A DNA stretch of 64,000 nucleotides from Pochonia chlamydosporia 170. Its lineage: Eukaryota; Ascomycota; Sordariomycetes; Hypocreales; Clavicipitaceae. Every line of letters begins with the position of its first letter. Within the stretch, counting starts at the first letter, position 1. Of the stretch, positions 45,048-55,164 are shown piece by piece. The position numbers and the translations under genes were made by a program. The notes beneath the pieces were generated by a model that did no database searches, was not told the origin of the DNA, and was given only the letters and a program-made list of their open reading frames with translations. Where the stretch lies: contig NC_035794.1 of assembly GCF_001653235.2 (NCBI RefSeq), positions 1,302,001-1,366,000 on the forward strand, read 5' to 3'.

Positions 45048-45557
45048 CTTTTCAACACGGTTGGTCTGGAAGGATGAACGTTTGAATCCGGTTGCTATCA
45101 GGATGAAAGGTCAAGTTGTCTCGTTTATCTGGGGCTACCCCAGTTTCTCTAGCGGCGTCCGAGGGAGCCACGGAAAATGGCGTGGAGATGAGATGTGGCG
45201 CAGTTCTCCATTAGCGCCTAGGTATGTAACTATATGTAGATTGGATTTAATTTTTAAAGATGTGTTGCTTTTACTGTCCGAAGTTTCGGAGACGGGATTG
45301 TACAATACGGTGGTGACTCTTTACTTGAGGTCTTTGTTGATCATGTTGCTATTCAGCGGCCAACGTGAATAGTGTAGTCAAAAGAGTTTCTCGCAAGGAA
45401 GTAGTTTTAACATGACGACGGTACTTCAGGACGGTGTACCGATTTCGGGGAATTGGATGAAGCTTATAGCATTTGCATGATATCGAGTATATAAGGCAAA
45501 CAAGCTGCCTCGAAAATATACAGCCAGAACAACACCACCACAGCTCTACATGCGGAA
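45048..45557. promoter_or_regulatory. promoter region of the cluster transcription factor
   Basis: 510 bp between the TF start and the SDR stop on the same strand. It contains CCGAGG at 45159-45164. No gene seen. Confidence 0.5.
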
Positions 45558-46632
45558 TTAAACCGTCACATATCCCCCATTAGCACAAGTGACACTACCG
45601 GTGATCCATCGCGACTGCTCTTCACAGAGAAAGGCAACTATTGGTGCTATGTCCCGGGTTTCGGCTATGCGGTGTCCAGCTGCTGTTGCGGACATGACTC
45701 TTTCTTCGATCGCGTCTAACCCTTCTGTCTTATTCCACCTGTTCGAGCACATTAGAAAAGAGCTGTACCGGCAGAAAACGTACTTACATATCTGTACTGA
45801 CTGGGCCTGGATTTACTGCGTTGACCGTGCCATCCAGCTCGCGACCTAGACTTGTTAGACAGAATGCCCCGTACAATGTCCTCCCCTCCGAGGTCAACTC
45901 ATTCCGCTTACCAAGTTCCATTGCCATAGTTCTCGTAACACTTTCCAGCGCTGCTTTTGACGCTGCGTACGTTATGGCCGAAGGGTATGCTATGAACGTT
46001 GTGTGAGATCATCAATAGCTACGAAACGTCTGAATATGTCAGGCATCGTGCTCTTACCGCGACGGGCTGACGTGGAGCTGACGTTCACGATCCTCACATT
46101 CTTTCTCAAGTGTGGCCGGCTCTGTTGCACGAGAAGCATAGGAAACAAGACATTGGTGTGGAATACGCGATCAAAATTGTCCGCGGTCAGTTCAGCCAGA
46201 CTGACGTCGGATCCATCAGCGGCGTTATTGACGATGATGTCAATACCCTGAGGGAAACATCGATTAGCTTCGCTAACGATTTTCGAAACTGATGTTGTTG
46301 TATGCGCGCAGTCTGCTTGGACTGCGTATCCCTTGATACCAGAGCCTTGACTCTCTATTTCATTCGCAACTTTCTGGGCGGCTTCAGCGGATGAGACGTA
46401 TGTGATGAGGACTGAAGCTCCTCGGCGTGCGAGCTCAATTGCTATTGCTGCGCCAATTCCTAGAGGAACATATTAGTCGAATTGGTGAGATGGTAAGTTG
46501 AGTCGTGATTCTATAATGGAATGTAATGTAACATCTCCAGCACACGGCTAGCTCAACACGCAGGTGCATACCTCGTGAACCCCCTGTCACCACTGCGTTC
46601 TTTCCAATCAATGATTTCGTCATGTCTGGCAT
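45558..46632 (-). CDS. short-chain dehydrogenase/reductase (FabG-like)
   Basis: Minus strand, five exons: 46572-46632, 46058-46459, 45912-45989, 45788-45845, 45558-45738; 259 aa. NAD(P)H-dependent oxidoreductase of the classical SDR type: TGGSRGIG cofactor loop, NNAAD, catalytic Ser in VNVSSTSAR, Tyr and Lys in YAASK, then NPGPVSTDMW and a C-terminal CEEQSRWITGSVTCANGGY. All four introns (68-112 nt) keep phase and restore conserved motifs. Reaction unknown: 3-oxoacyl-reductase or alcohol/ketone interconversion of the pathway intermediate. It sits in tandem with the TF and P450 on the minus strand. Confidence 0.92.
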
Positions 46633-47612
46633 ACTGGAAATGGCTGGGTGAGACAGTAACTTCTAACCTGGGCTCCATTTGCGAAGACGGAGGCGTTATA
46701 TCACCCATTCCTGGGAACTGGAACACGCCATGGCACCAGACGGCCTCTAGCCAGCCGAAAACTACGCCGACTGCCGAGAGGATATTCTAGTTCAATTTGC
46801 AGCAGCCCCGGTACTCGGCTAACTTACGCAGCTGTTATCTGAAGCTTGGAAGAATGATCGACTGTCAACAATAGAGACATCTTATCGAACTGATCAGGTG
46901 ATAAAGTTCCTATCTAGGCGTGATGATGGCATACGGGTCTCCGGTTTGTTACCCCCTCTGATTCCACGATGTGACAACCTGGCACAACTTCTCTGCCAAA
47001 TTGACGGTCGTTGAGGGGGCTGCAACCATCAGACTTCCTGGTTCCCCGCATGGATCTGGGCCACTAGGACTTTTATGCAGGAAGTGGCGGGATCCGCGTA
47101 GGCCGCGGAATTGAACAGTTAGATGGCTTGGGGGAAGTGGAGTGAAGACAATAGTGGCTGCTGTACCTAACTGAACCAAGCCGAGGCACATTCCATGGTA
47201 TCAGGTCGAAAGGTGAAGCTCAATTAGTGAGACTTGAGTGCTGGGAGATTAAAATCTGAGGGCAGCATGGTGGAATGAGCAAACCATAGTCAGCTTTGGG
47301 TCCTGGATCCAATGAAATCCGCAACTCTAAAGAGGCTCAACTACTTGTCTGAAGCTAATGTATATTTTGGCTGTAGCTTCCACAGAATCTTGCGAAATAC
47401 CAACAAGGACCTTAAAAGGTCGAACGGGAAAGGCTGTTTCAATTACGGCTTGCCACTATACTATGGTCCGCAGTTATGACAATTTCGCCTCAAGTTCAAT
47501 TCACAAGATCAATGTTACTCCTGTGCTAGCTAACCCCATAATCCAATGCCTAGATCAACAGCATCATCGTCATAGATAAGATACAATCTCTATCAACCGC
47601 CTGATAACAAGC
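46633..47612. other. intergenic, SDR promoter and P450 3' side
   Basis: No gene seen. CCGAGG at 47181-47186, and CCGAGAGG near 46774 in the SDR promoter. Confidence 0.5.
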
Positions 47613-49214
47613 CTACTCATGAGAAGCCTCATGCAACCTAACCAAAGCCCTGGCCGGCGCCGTAGTCTGCGTATACTGATGCCGAATAACCGGATCTGGG
47701 TCAAGGTTCTCAATCTTGTCATACTTTTGCAGCATCCGTGCAACAACATATCCCGCCTCCGTCAACGCAAACTGCTGCCCAATACAAATACGAGGCCCAC
47801 CATTAAACGGTAAATACTCCCAGCCATGCTTGAGACTTGTCCAGCGTTCAGGTCGAAACTCGTCAGCGTCCTCGCCCCAGATATCCTTCCGGTGATGCAT
47901 AACATGTACATTGTAAATGACCTCCTCACCTTTGCGAATGTAAATTGGAGACAGGCCGTCTTCACCACCGCCCCGAGGCAGCGTCGTGTTTCTCACAGCT
48001 CGTCGACTGTTCTCTGGAACGACGGGGTGCAGGCGCAAAACTTCGGATAAGAGGTGCTGTAGGTGGTGGCATGACTTGAGAGACTCAAAAGTGATGGAGC
48101 TTGTGTTCGATGAAAATTTCCCAAATGTTTCGACAATGACAGTGTGCAGCTTTGCAAAGTAGTCGGGGTGTCTGGCGAGCCGGTAGAAAGTCCAGCCCAA
48201 GAGACCGGCGGTTGTGTCCCGACCTGCGAGTAGGATGTTGAGTAGTTGACTTCGGAGCATGTATGGGTCTCTGGTGGTTTTGGCGAGCTCGCGTAGGAAG
48301 ACATAACCATGTCCACTGGATTCACCGTCCTTATCTGAAGTCTCTGGGTCTTCTTTGAGAGCTTTCTGGACGAAATAGTCCGCCAGTCGGTGAACCTCCT
48401 GGCAGTCTTTTGTGAGAGACTTGGGAGAATACAGGAAGTAGAGGTCCATTAGTTGGCCTTGAATTGCAATGGTTGCGTTGGCTCTGTCGAATGCTCGACC
48501 AAAGGAGGACCAGTCTGTCTCTCCACTGCCACGTTTTAAAGGCTTATCGGGGTTAGAACTGTCCAAATTTGTGCCATAAGTGACTTGTGACTCGACGCTT
48601 TGTCCAAAGAGAAACTCGGTGGCTGAGTCCAGAGTGAGATTGAAGAACAGTGGCGCCAAGTCCACCTCAGCTGTCCATGAATCTGACCCAGCACTCAGTC
48701 GATTCAGTAGATGCTGGACATGAGTTTCTTCGAGCGATAGGTTTGAGATTTGGCTTCGAGTGAATTGCGGGCGTAGAAGAGCTCGATGATGCTGCCACTC
48801 TTGGCCATCGGTCGTGAATATACCGTGGCCGAGCAGCGGGCCCAGCAGGTTAAATCGAAACGGTCCCAGTTCGAAGTCTTTGAACTGCGTTGCTAGTATA
48901 GCCTTGATGTTATCTGGGTCTGCTGTAAAGTGATACCATCCTCCCAAGATATTTTGGACCCATGTCGGACGACAGCCCAGCTCTTCATACACGGCAACCT
49001 CATCATTTTGAAGTACTTGCTCTTTTGCCGCGATAATAGAGCGTCTCAGGGCACCAATACCAAGGAACAGCCAGCCGGGCCGCGCGTATGCTGGTTTGCA
49101 GCCCAGGCGTCGTGCGCGAAGCTTATGAGAAATGCTGATTGATGTGGAATATATAAGGTATGAGAGAGCCACAACAACGAGAATTGTGGTGTATGACAAT
49201 GGGAAGGCTTCCAT
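47613..49214 (-). CDS. cytochrome P450 (CYP52-like)
   Basis: Intronless, 533 aa. N-terminal membrane anchor (TTILVVVALSYLIYS). I-helix oxygen motif AGRDTTAGLLGW; K-helix ExxR in SEVLRLHP; FRPERW; heme loop FNGGPRICIGQQFALTEAGY with the axial Cys477. The C-terminal region and the FELGPFRFNLLGPLLGHGIF with TTDGQEWQHHRALLRPQF block are of the alkane/fatty-acid omega-hydroxylase (CYP52) and related fungal CYP539/584 families, so a long hydrocarbon chain is a fair guess for its substrate. ER-bound, needs the shared P450 reductase. Divergent from the ADH gene over 770 bp. Confidence 0.95.
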   Translation of the reverse strand: MEAFPLSYTTILVVVALSYLIYSTSISISHKLRARRLGCKPAYARPGWLFLGIGALRRSIIAAKEQVLQNDEVAVYEELGCRPTWVQNILGGWYHFTADPDNIKAILATQFKDFELGPFRFNLLGPLLGHGIFTTDGQEWQHHRALLRPQFTRSQISNLSLEETHVQHLLNRLSAGSDSWTAEVDLAPLFFNLTLDSATEFLFGQSVESQVTYGTNLDSSNPDKPLKRGSGETDWSSFGRAFDRANATIAIQGQLMDLYFLYSPKSLTKDCQEVHRLADYFVQKALKEDPETSDKDGESSGHGYVFLRELAKTTRDPYMLRSQLLNILLAGRDTTAGLLGWTFYRLARHPDYFAKLHTVIVETFGKFSSNTSSITFESLKSCHHLQHLLSEVLRLHPVVPENSRRAVRNTTLPRGGGEDGLSPIYIRKGEEVIYNVHVMHHRKDIWGEDADEFRPERWTSLKHGWEYLPFNGGPRICIGQQFALTEAGYVVARMLQKYDKIENLDPDPVIRHQYTQTTAPARALVRLHEASHE

Positions 49215-49984
49215 GGCGGCAGATATGTGACAACCTTAGACCTTTGTTCGAGAAACAGTGTCACAAAACTGACGGCTTCAGAGTGTTGGGACCCTCGGAT
49301 TACATACCGCTGATATATAGGCAAAGACGTCTGCTCCTGTGTCGCATTCGATGATCAGCTCTTGCTCTACGAAGCAGTGACGCGTATGCACCAAGTGGTG
49401 AAAGGGGTATGCCGTGGTGGAATCACCAGACATCTGCCGACACATATTGATCCAGAAACTCGTGGCCCTTGGTTAGTGCTCATCCCCAACTGAGGGTTCG
49501 GTAGTCGGTAGATCTTCGTCCTTTGCCGTGGTGGCAACCCCAAAGAATGCGGAGAAGAGGTGGGTTCCGCGGCACCCAAGGAACCCGCGATCTGCGAATT
49601 AGGCACGGAAATACGATTTTGATGGGAGATTTTGACACAGTTATCTACCAGTGACCAAAAAAGGCCTGGAGATCTCTAGGCTGGTCATCTCATTTCCATT
49701 GGACAGTGCCAGGGTTTGGAAGCACGGGTATCTGCCCGTCTCAGAGCCATGATGTTGAGTTCCACCTTCAGTTGTCTAACATACCATGCCGAGAGGCAAC
49801 TTGATTTCAGGACCACTTATTAGCGTCTAGTTAGTGACCTGTTTATACTGGAACCCGCAAACCTCGGCAAGCTCAGCGGGGTTAACTCGCCAGATGGGCT
49901 ATAAGTTGGTAATGTACCAGAGTTTCTCAATGAAGTTGCTGAAGCGTACGACAAAGAACTCCAGCGGAAAACATACTATTGAAA
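49215..49984. promoter_or_regulatory. bidirectional P450 / ADH promoter
   Basis: 770 bp between divergent start codons. CCTCGG at 49293-49298 (79 bp from the P450 start) and 49862-49867 (118 bp from the ADH start), one near each gene. The two genes are probably coregulated. Confidence 0.55.
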
Positions 49985-51249
49985 ATGACTATTCCCACCA
50001 CTCAAAAGGCGTTGGTGTACGACCAGCCCGGCACCGTATCAACCAAGGTCGTTGAACTGCCAGTTCCAGATCCTGGCCCAGGTGAGGTGCTTGTTCGGCT
50101 GTAAGATCGAGCTAATTTCTTTCGAAATGCAAGTATGCTCATTTTCTTTTGTTTAGGAGCCACTCTGGCGTATGTCATTCAGACTTTGGGGTTATGACAA
50201 ACTCAGTATGTGCATATCTTTTCTATACCATCTCTGTGGCCACGTTGTTAGCTAACTGTCACTGTAGTGGAGTACATTACCGTTCCCAACGCCGGAAGGG
50301 CAAGTTGGTGGCCATGAAGGCATTGGCAACGTCGTGAAGTTAGGTCCAGGAACAGAAACGTCTGGTGTATCAATTGGAGACCGAGTTGGCATTAAATGGA
50401 TAGCCAGCGCCTGTGGCCACTGTGGTTTGTTTTCCCAGCCCGTTCTTTCACTTTATGAATCGCCTTTAACGTTGTACAGAGCCATGCCGGGCCGGTTCGG
50501 ATGGCCTTTGCTTCAACCAACAAATCTCTGGATACTATACTCCAGGAACGTTTCAGCAATACGTCACTGGCCCAGCGCATTATGTGACCCCTATTCCCGA
50601 GAACCTTGACTCCGCCCAAGCGGCACCTCTGCTCTGCGGAGGCATAACCGTCTATTCTGCCCTCCAACGAAGCCAAGCAAAATCTGCTCACTGGGTAGTT
50701 ATTACCGGTGCTGGTGGCGGGTTGGGTCACCTTGCCGTACAACTTGCCAGCCGAGGCATGGGTTTGCGTGTCGTCGGTGTCGACCATACGAGCAAAGCAG
50801 ACCTGATTCATTCATCCGGAGCGGAACACTTTGTTGATATTACTCAGTTTCCCAAGGATGATAAGGGTGCCGCCATCGCCGCCCATGTCAAGAAGTTATG
50901 TGGTGGCCTTGGCGCGCATGCCGTCATTGTCTGCACTGCCTCGAATGAAGCATATGCCCAGGCTCTTGGTTTTTTGCGTTTCAATGGTAATTTGGTCTGT
51001 GTTGGTATTCCAGAGCATGCGGCGGTTCCTATCGCCACTGCGACTCCTGGAGCTATGATTGCCAAGCAGTTTACAATCTGTGGCTCGGCTGTGGGTAATC
51101 GCCAGGACGCAATTGATACTCTTGACTTTGCTGCTCGGGGTGTCATTAAGAGTCATGTACGTGTTGAGAAGATGAGTGAGTTGACTAAAGTATTTGAAGA
51201 GATGGAGCAGGGAAAATTGCAGGGGCGAGTTGTTCTTGATCTCTCTTGA
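49985..51249 (+). CDS. zinc-dependent alcohol dehydrogenase
   Basis: Exons 49985-50100, 50157-50205, 50268-50424 and 50480-51249, 363 aa. Medium-chain, ADH1-like, cytosolic. Catalytic zinc ligands: Cys in GVCHSDFG and His in GGHEGIGNVV. Structural zinc site: CGHCEPC with a fourth Cys in GSDGLC. NAD site GAGGGLGH. The C-terminus reads EKMSELTKVFEEMEQGKLQG with RVVLDL. The three introns restore motifs exactly (HSDFG, ASACGHCEPC). Oxidises an alcohol to an aldehyde or the reverse; in this context a hydroxyl made by the P450 or the aldehyde product of deamination is a likely substrate. Exon 2 is only 49 nt. Confidence 0.94.
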
Positions 51250-51883
51250 AGTTGTCTTGGTGGACAAATCAGGCGCGCGTCTTAGGACTTTCAAGTTGGC
51301 TAGGGCTTGAACTTGAGACATTCCTGAGACTATCTCTTAGACGAATAGAACTTTTATGGCATGAGTAGATCTGAATTGATTCCTGCTCCGAATTGCGAGT
51401 GAAGATTGCAATTGCTAAACGCTATGCTACAACTACCACTGAGTGCTTTCGTAGTCTCGCTGAGACAAAGACGATGAAGATTCGGTGACTTCTTCTCCAA
51501 AATAAGGCTCAAATTCCCCTGTTTTTCATTGACTCTTTTGAAATGCCTCTCTACGGCCACCAAATCGTTTACGAGGCTGGAAATGGGCGCGTAGACAAAC
51601 GACGTGTCATAATTTCAACAATACCTTTGTAACCAACCGCTTGAAGAACAGCGTCGGTGGTCTGATCCTAAACCAACAGTAGAATGGAGTACACCTCTTG
51701 AGCACGGTACTAAATCGCATTTGTCTATTGGTGTGAGATACCCAACACTATCATGCGGTCTGCCACGGCCCGTGCTATGCCTCGTTAACCAGGGGTCTAA
51801 ATATCTCCGCCTGACAACATGAAAAAACAAAACGCAAGTCAACCACCGTCCTTCGCTGAACGGCAACTACAGGACGTAAGATC
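51250..51883. other. intergenic, ADH 3' side
   Basis: No gene seen. If the next gene once had a signal-peptide exon it should be here; I could not find one. Confidence 0.4.
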
Positions 51884-52783
51884 ATGAGCGGCGGACCGGG
51901 AGGTGGAGTGCCCGAATGTGCGTACAAGCCACCTTCGGGATTCATTGTACCAAAGATAGGAAATGTTTTCGATGTTGGGAAACCGCTCAATATCACGTGG
52001 AGTAGTGGACCAGTGCAAAAAGGGGCGAAACTGACGTCGATTTTCGATATTCTGCTGGTCCATAGTGACAACAAGAATGGTGGTTTGAACAGCACGCTCA
52101 GTTGGGAGAAATAGTTATTCGGTACGTCTTCAAGGTAGTCCTCATATTCTAGATCAGTCGAGTCACTCATTTAATACTGGTTGTTAGACTCCAAAGCATA
52201 TATCTTCCAGTCTGACCCGAAGGACCGTGACAGTGTTTGGACAAAGTTCGATCTTTGTGGAAATACAGCCATCTATCAATTGTGGACTATTTCTACTGAT
52301 CTGAATTTCTCGAGCACAAATTTCTCATTGATCCTGAAGAATGTGACGACGGATACGGAAAACAGAACCTACACAAGCTCGCCGTTTGTAATTCGAGACA
52401 CGGTGACATCAACGACATCGGCATCTCTCGTCTCAACCGGTATCTCAACGCCAGTTCCAACGATAACGGAGACTCCAGAATCCGGCCCGCAGCTATCGAT
52501 TGGTGCCAAGGCAGGTATCGGCATCGGGGTTGCATTGGCAGTAATCATCCTTGTGTTGCTGGCATGTTGGTTCTGGCGAAGGAGCTACCGTCAGCGGCAA
52601 GTTAATTCGGCTGGAGTCGCATACCGAAAACCAGAGCTAGATGGCCGGGGCATCAAACGTCCTGCTGAAGAGATTGATGGACCGGAAATTCTGGAGGCTG
52701 ATGGAGGTATTGCGATCCAGCCGGAAGGGTTTCAAGACGTGGTTGAGTTGCCAATTGAGAATTTCAATCGGGAGACACGATGA
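51884..52783 (+). pseudogene. single-pass surface protein gene, apparently interrupted
   Basis: Best-supported exons are 51884-52121 and 52188-52783, in phase (277 codons). The reading has an extracellular-like domain (PLNITWSSGP, FDILLVHSDN, then SKAYIFQSDPKD, WTKFDLCGN, NRTYTSSPFVIRD), a Ser/Thr linker, one transmembrane helix (IGIGVALAVIILVLLACWFW) and a polar tail. A TAG at 52112-52114 stops it three codons before the donor, and no signal peptide precedes MSGGPGGGVPE although the rest is clearly built to be outside. A weak donor at 52078 (GTGGTT) could bypass the stop at the cost of about 14 residues. Either a recent pseudogene or a gene with unusual splicing. Confidence 0.5.
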
Positions 52784-53079
52784 AGTTGCTGGTAACATGT
52801 TCCTGTTAACCATGCAACGGTGTCTGTGCCTCGTCAAGATGATGCCAGAGTATTCACGCAATGTCTCCAGGGACACGTTAGGAAGCCAGACACTGTGGCG
52901 TGTACGCCTCACGAAATGGCCTTGGAAGCCGTTCAAGGGGTTTGGAGAAGAGATTCAACTTTAATTTTATGGCTTAGTGTCTGGAGTAGAGCTTGACTAG
53001 TTTACATGATACATGGATAAGTATTTAGCTAGTATGCCGCATTCAGGAACCTTCCACCGCTGTTGCCTCAACGACATGC

Positions 53080-54006
53080 TCAGTCCTCCGGGGAATACGT
53101 TCCATTCTTCACCCTTTCAACCATTTCCTCCACCCCAGGGAACCCAATCTGATCTCCAATCTCAGAATAATTAGCTTGCCAAAGCCCAGGGCTATTCTTG
53201 GGGAATTGAGAGCGGAATCCAATCATACGCTGAGCCCGCAAGCTCAGCGTGCGTACAATCTCATGCGGCGTAATATGAGCATATGCCTCTTCTGGGGTCA
53301 GGAACGAAGCCTGGAAAGCAAACGAAACAGCCCTGCGATACTCAGAATTTGTCTTGTTGGCGCCTCCTCCATGAACCGTCTTGCCCAAGATCAGACAAGC
53401 ATCTCCAGCCTTCATTTCCACCGGGATTGTATCCTCGGGAGTTCCTCTTTCCGTAAAATCCAGCCACTTATGGGAGCCGGGAATTACACGTGTGGCGCCA
53501 TTCTCCTCGGTGAAATCAGTCAAGGCGACAAGATAGTTGACGGTGGCTTCGGGGCCATCTGGGCCAAGTTTGGTAAAGACCTGGAATTGATCTTGATCAC
53601 GATGTAGTCTTTGCGCTATGTTGCCAGGTCCGATTTCGATCACTTGAGCCGTTGTAAGCCAGTACGTGCCGGTTTGTGGATGGAACACTCGCTCAGCGAC
53701 ACCATGGCACACATCGTGGTCCAGTAGATAATCGCGGAAAGACTTGCTGCAAGTAGTAAGTCCAGTTAAGCGTTTCGTATTGGCACCGTGAAATGCTTTG
53801 GTGCTTTCGGACTTGTGTGTTGAGCCTGGTTTCAACTCACGGAGAGGTTCGTCAATTTCCTTGTTCATAGCTGTCACTTGATCCGGCGTTAGAAGTCCTT
53901 CTATGATAACACCGCCGGCTTCGTATAATGCTGCCAGAATTGCCTTGCTACCGGCGCTAGCAGGAACATGTGGTATTCCACCAACGGGCGTCGCTGAGTG
54001 AGACAT
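53080..54006 (-). CDS. phytanoyl-CoA dioxygenase (PhyH) family oxygenase
   Basis: Intronless, 308 aa. Fe(II)/2-oxoglutarate dioxygenase with a double-stranded beta-helix: first metal pair His135 and Asp137 (LHRDQDQF), then ATRVIPGSHKW, KAGDACLILGKTVHGGGANKT with His212, and the 2-oxoglutarate Arg in YRRAVSFAF. The length and pattern fit the fungal group that modifies secondary metabolites (endoperoxidases, hydroxylases) as well as phytanoyl-CoA-type hydroxylases. The reaction here is unknown; alpha-hydroxylation or ring/chain hydroxylation of the cluster substrate is plausible. No peroxisomal tail (ends GTYSPED). Divergent from the amine oxidase gene. Confidence 0.92.
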   Translation of the reverse strand: MSHSATPVGGIPHVPASAGSKAILAALYEAGGVIIEGLLTPDQVTAMNKEIDEPLRELKPGSTHKSESTKAFHGANTKRLTGLTTCSKSFRDYLLDHDVCHGVAERVFHPQTGTYWLTTAQVIEIGPGNIAQRLHRDQDQFQVFTKLGPDGPEATVNYLVALTDFTEENGATRVIPGSHKWLDFTERGTPEDTIPVEMKAGDACLILGKTVHGGGANKTNSEYRRAVSFAFQASFLTPEEAYAHITPHEIVRTLSLRAQRMIGFRSQFPKNSPGLWQANYSEIGDQIGFPGVEEMVERVKNGTYSPED

Positions 54007-55164
54007 TGCAATGATAAGACAATCCGTATAACCTGGGTCGGTGCTGTGTGATTGAGGATTCGCAAAAACGTGTGCGCAAAGGCAAGAAGTTTACTTGCAA
54101 CGAGTATGTGGTGCTTAGAGCAAGACAACAAGGGCGACACGCTGGGGTAGCTTAAATATTCACTTTCCCGTAGGCAACTCTGCCGACAAGACCAAAGCAA
54201 CCAGTGGTAAACCTCCCGAAACGTGGGGAAATGTAATAGCAGGAGTGAGGATGCAACTCCGCAGAATGTTCGCGCCACTGTTTAGTCTACCAGCCATCAA
54301 CTCGGTAAATGGAGCCCGGCTCTCGGCTCATGTCGATGCCGAAACACGACGTCGGACTTCTGCCTTAGATCGAGACTGGTTGTAGGGTTTGTGAATCTAT
54401 TTGTCCGTGTCTGCCGAGCTTGTGCTAAATCTGTCGAAAAGAGAACGGGATTGTTCTGTCCTACGAGCAATCGCAAAAGTGTCGTAATACCTTACAGGCT
54501 GTTGCACTCAACCAGTCAGTGGCAGGTCCGGATAATCAGTATCACAAAATACGTCTAGATTAGATGGTAAAGCGTGCCATGATAGTACAGTAAAAGATTG
54601 ATAACTAAAAGAAACCAATTGCACCGTCAAAGTCAGCATGCAACAGTTCCATCTCGGTGCTAGCTTTAGGGTGAGAAGTCAACCAGCCACCTCATTGGAT
54701 TCAGTCTGTTAGATGACTTTTCGACAATGTCCCCAGAAGCACAGCCTCCCATTGCCGAGGTTTCGGACATTACAAGAAACTTTCTACGTCTACAGATTAT
54801 CGGAACAGCCGCACTTGGTAATCGATAAGATTGACATCTTCTCGCTGATCACTCAAATCCGGTACTCGGTTGTCGGCCCTGCCTAGGTTTCATATTAGCT
54901 CCGAGGCCAAGTGTATCATGAAACCAGACTATCAAAGTCCGCTACGGACTAATGTAGTGCTTTACAGAGCTGTTGTGCTGTGGTATGCCCGGTTATCGGA
55001 CCGCCTGACGTATTTTCTGCAAACTAGAACCCAACTCATACCACTATAAGATTCAAGGGTACACCTTACTTGCTCTGCGTATGTACCTGATCGGACAGTG
55101 AAGGTTCTCTCAGTAGCATAACTTATCCAACTCTCTTTCTTCAAGTACCCATTACAATTCCATC
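54007..55164. promoter_or_regulatory. bidirectional PhyH / amine oxidase promoter
   Basis: 1158 bp between divergent starts. CCGAGG occurs twice (54755-54760, 54901-54906), within 410 bp of the oxidase start. No gene seen. Confidence 0.5.
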
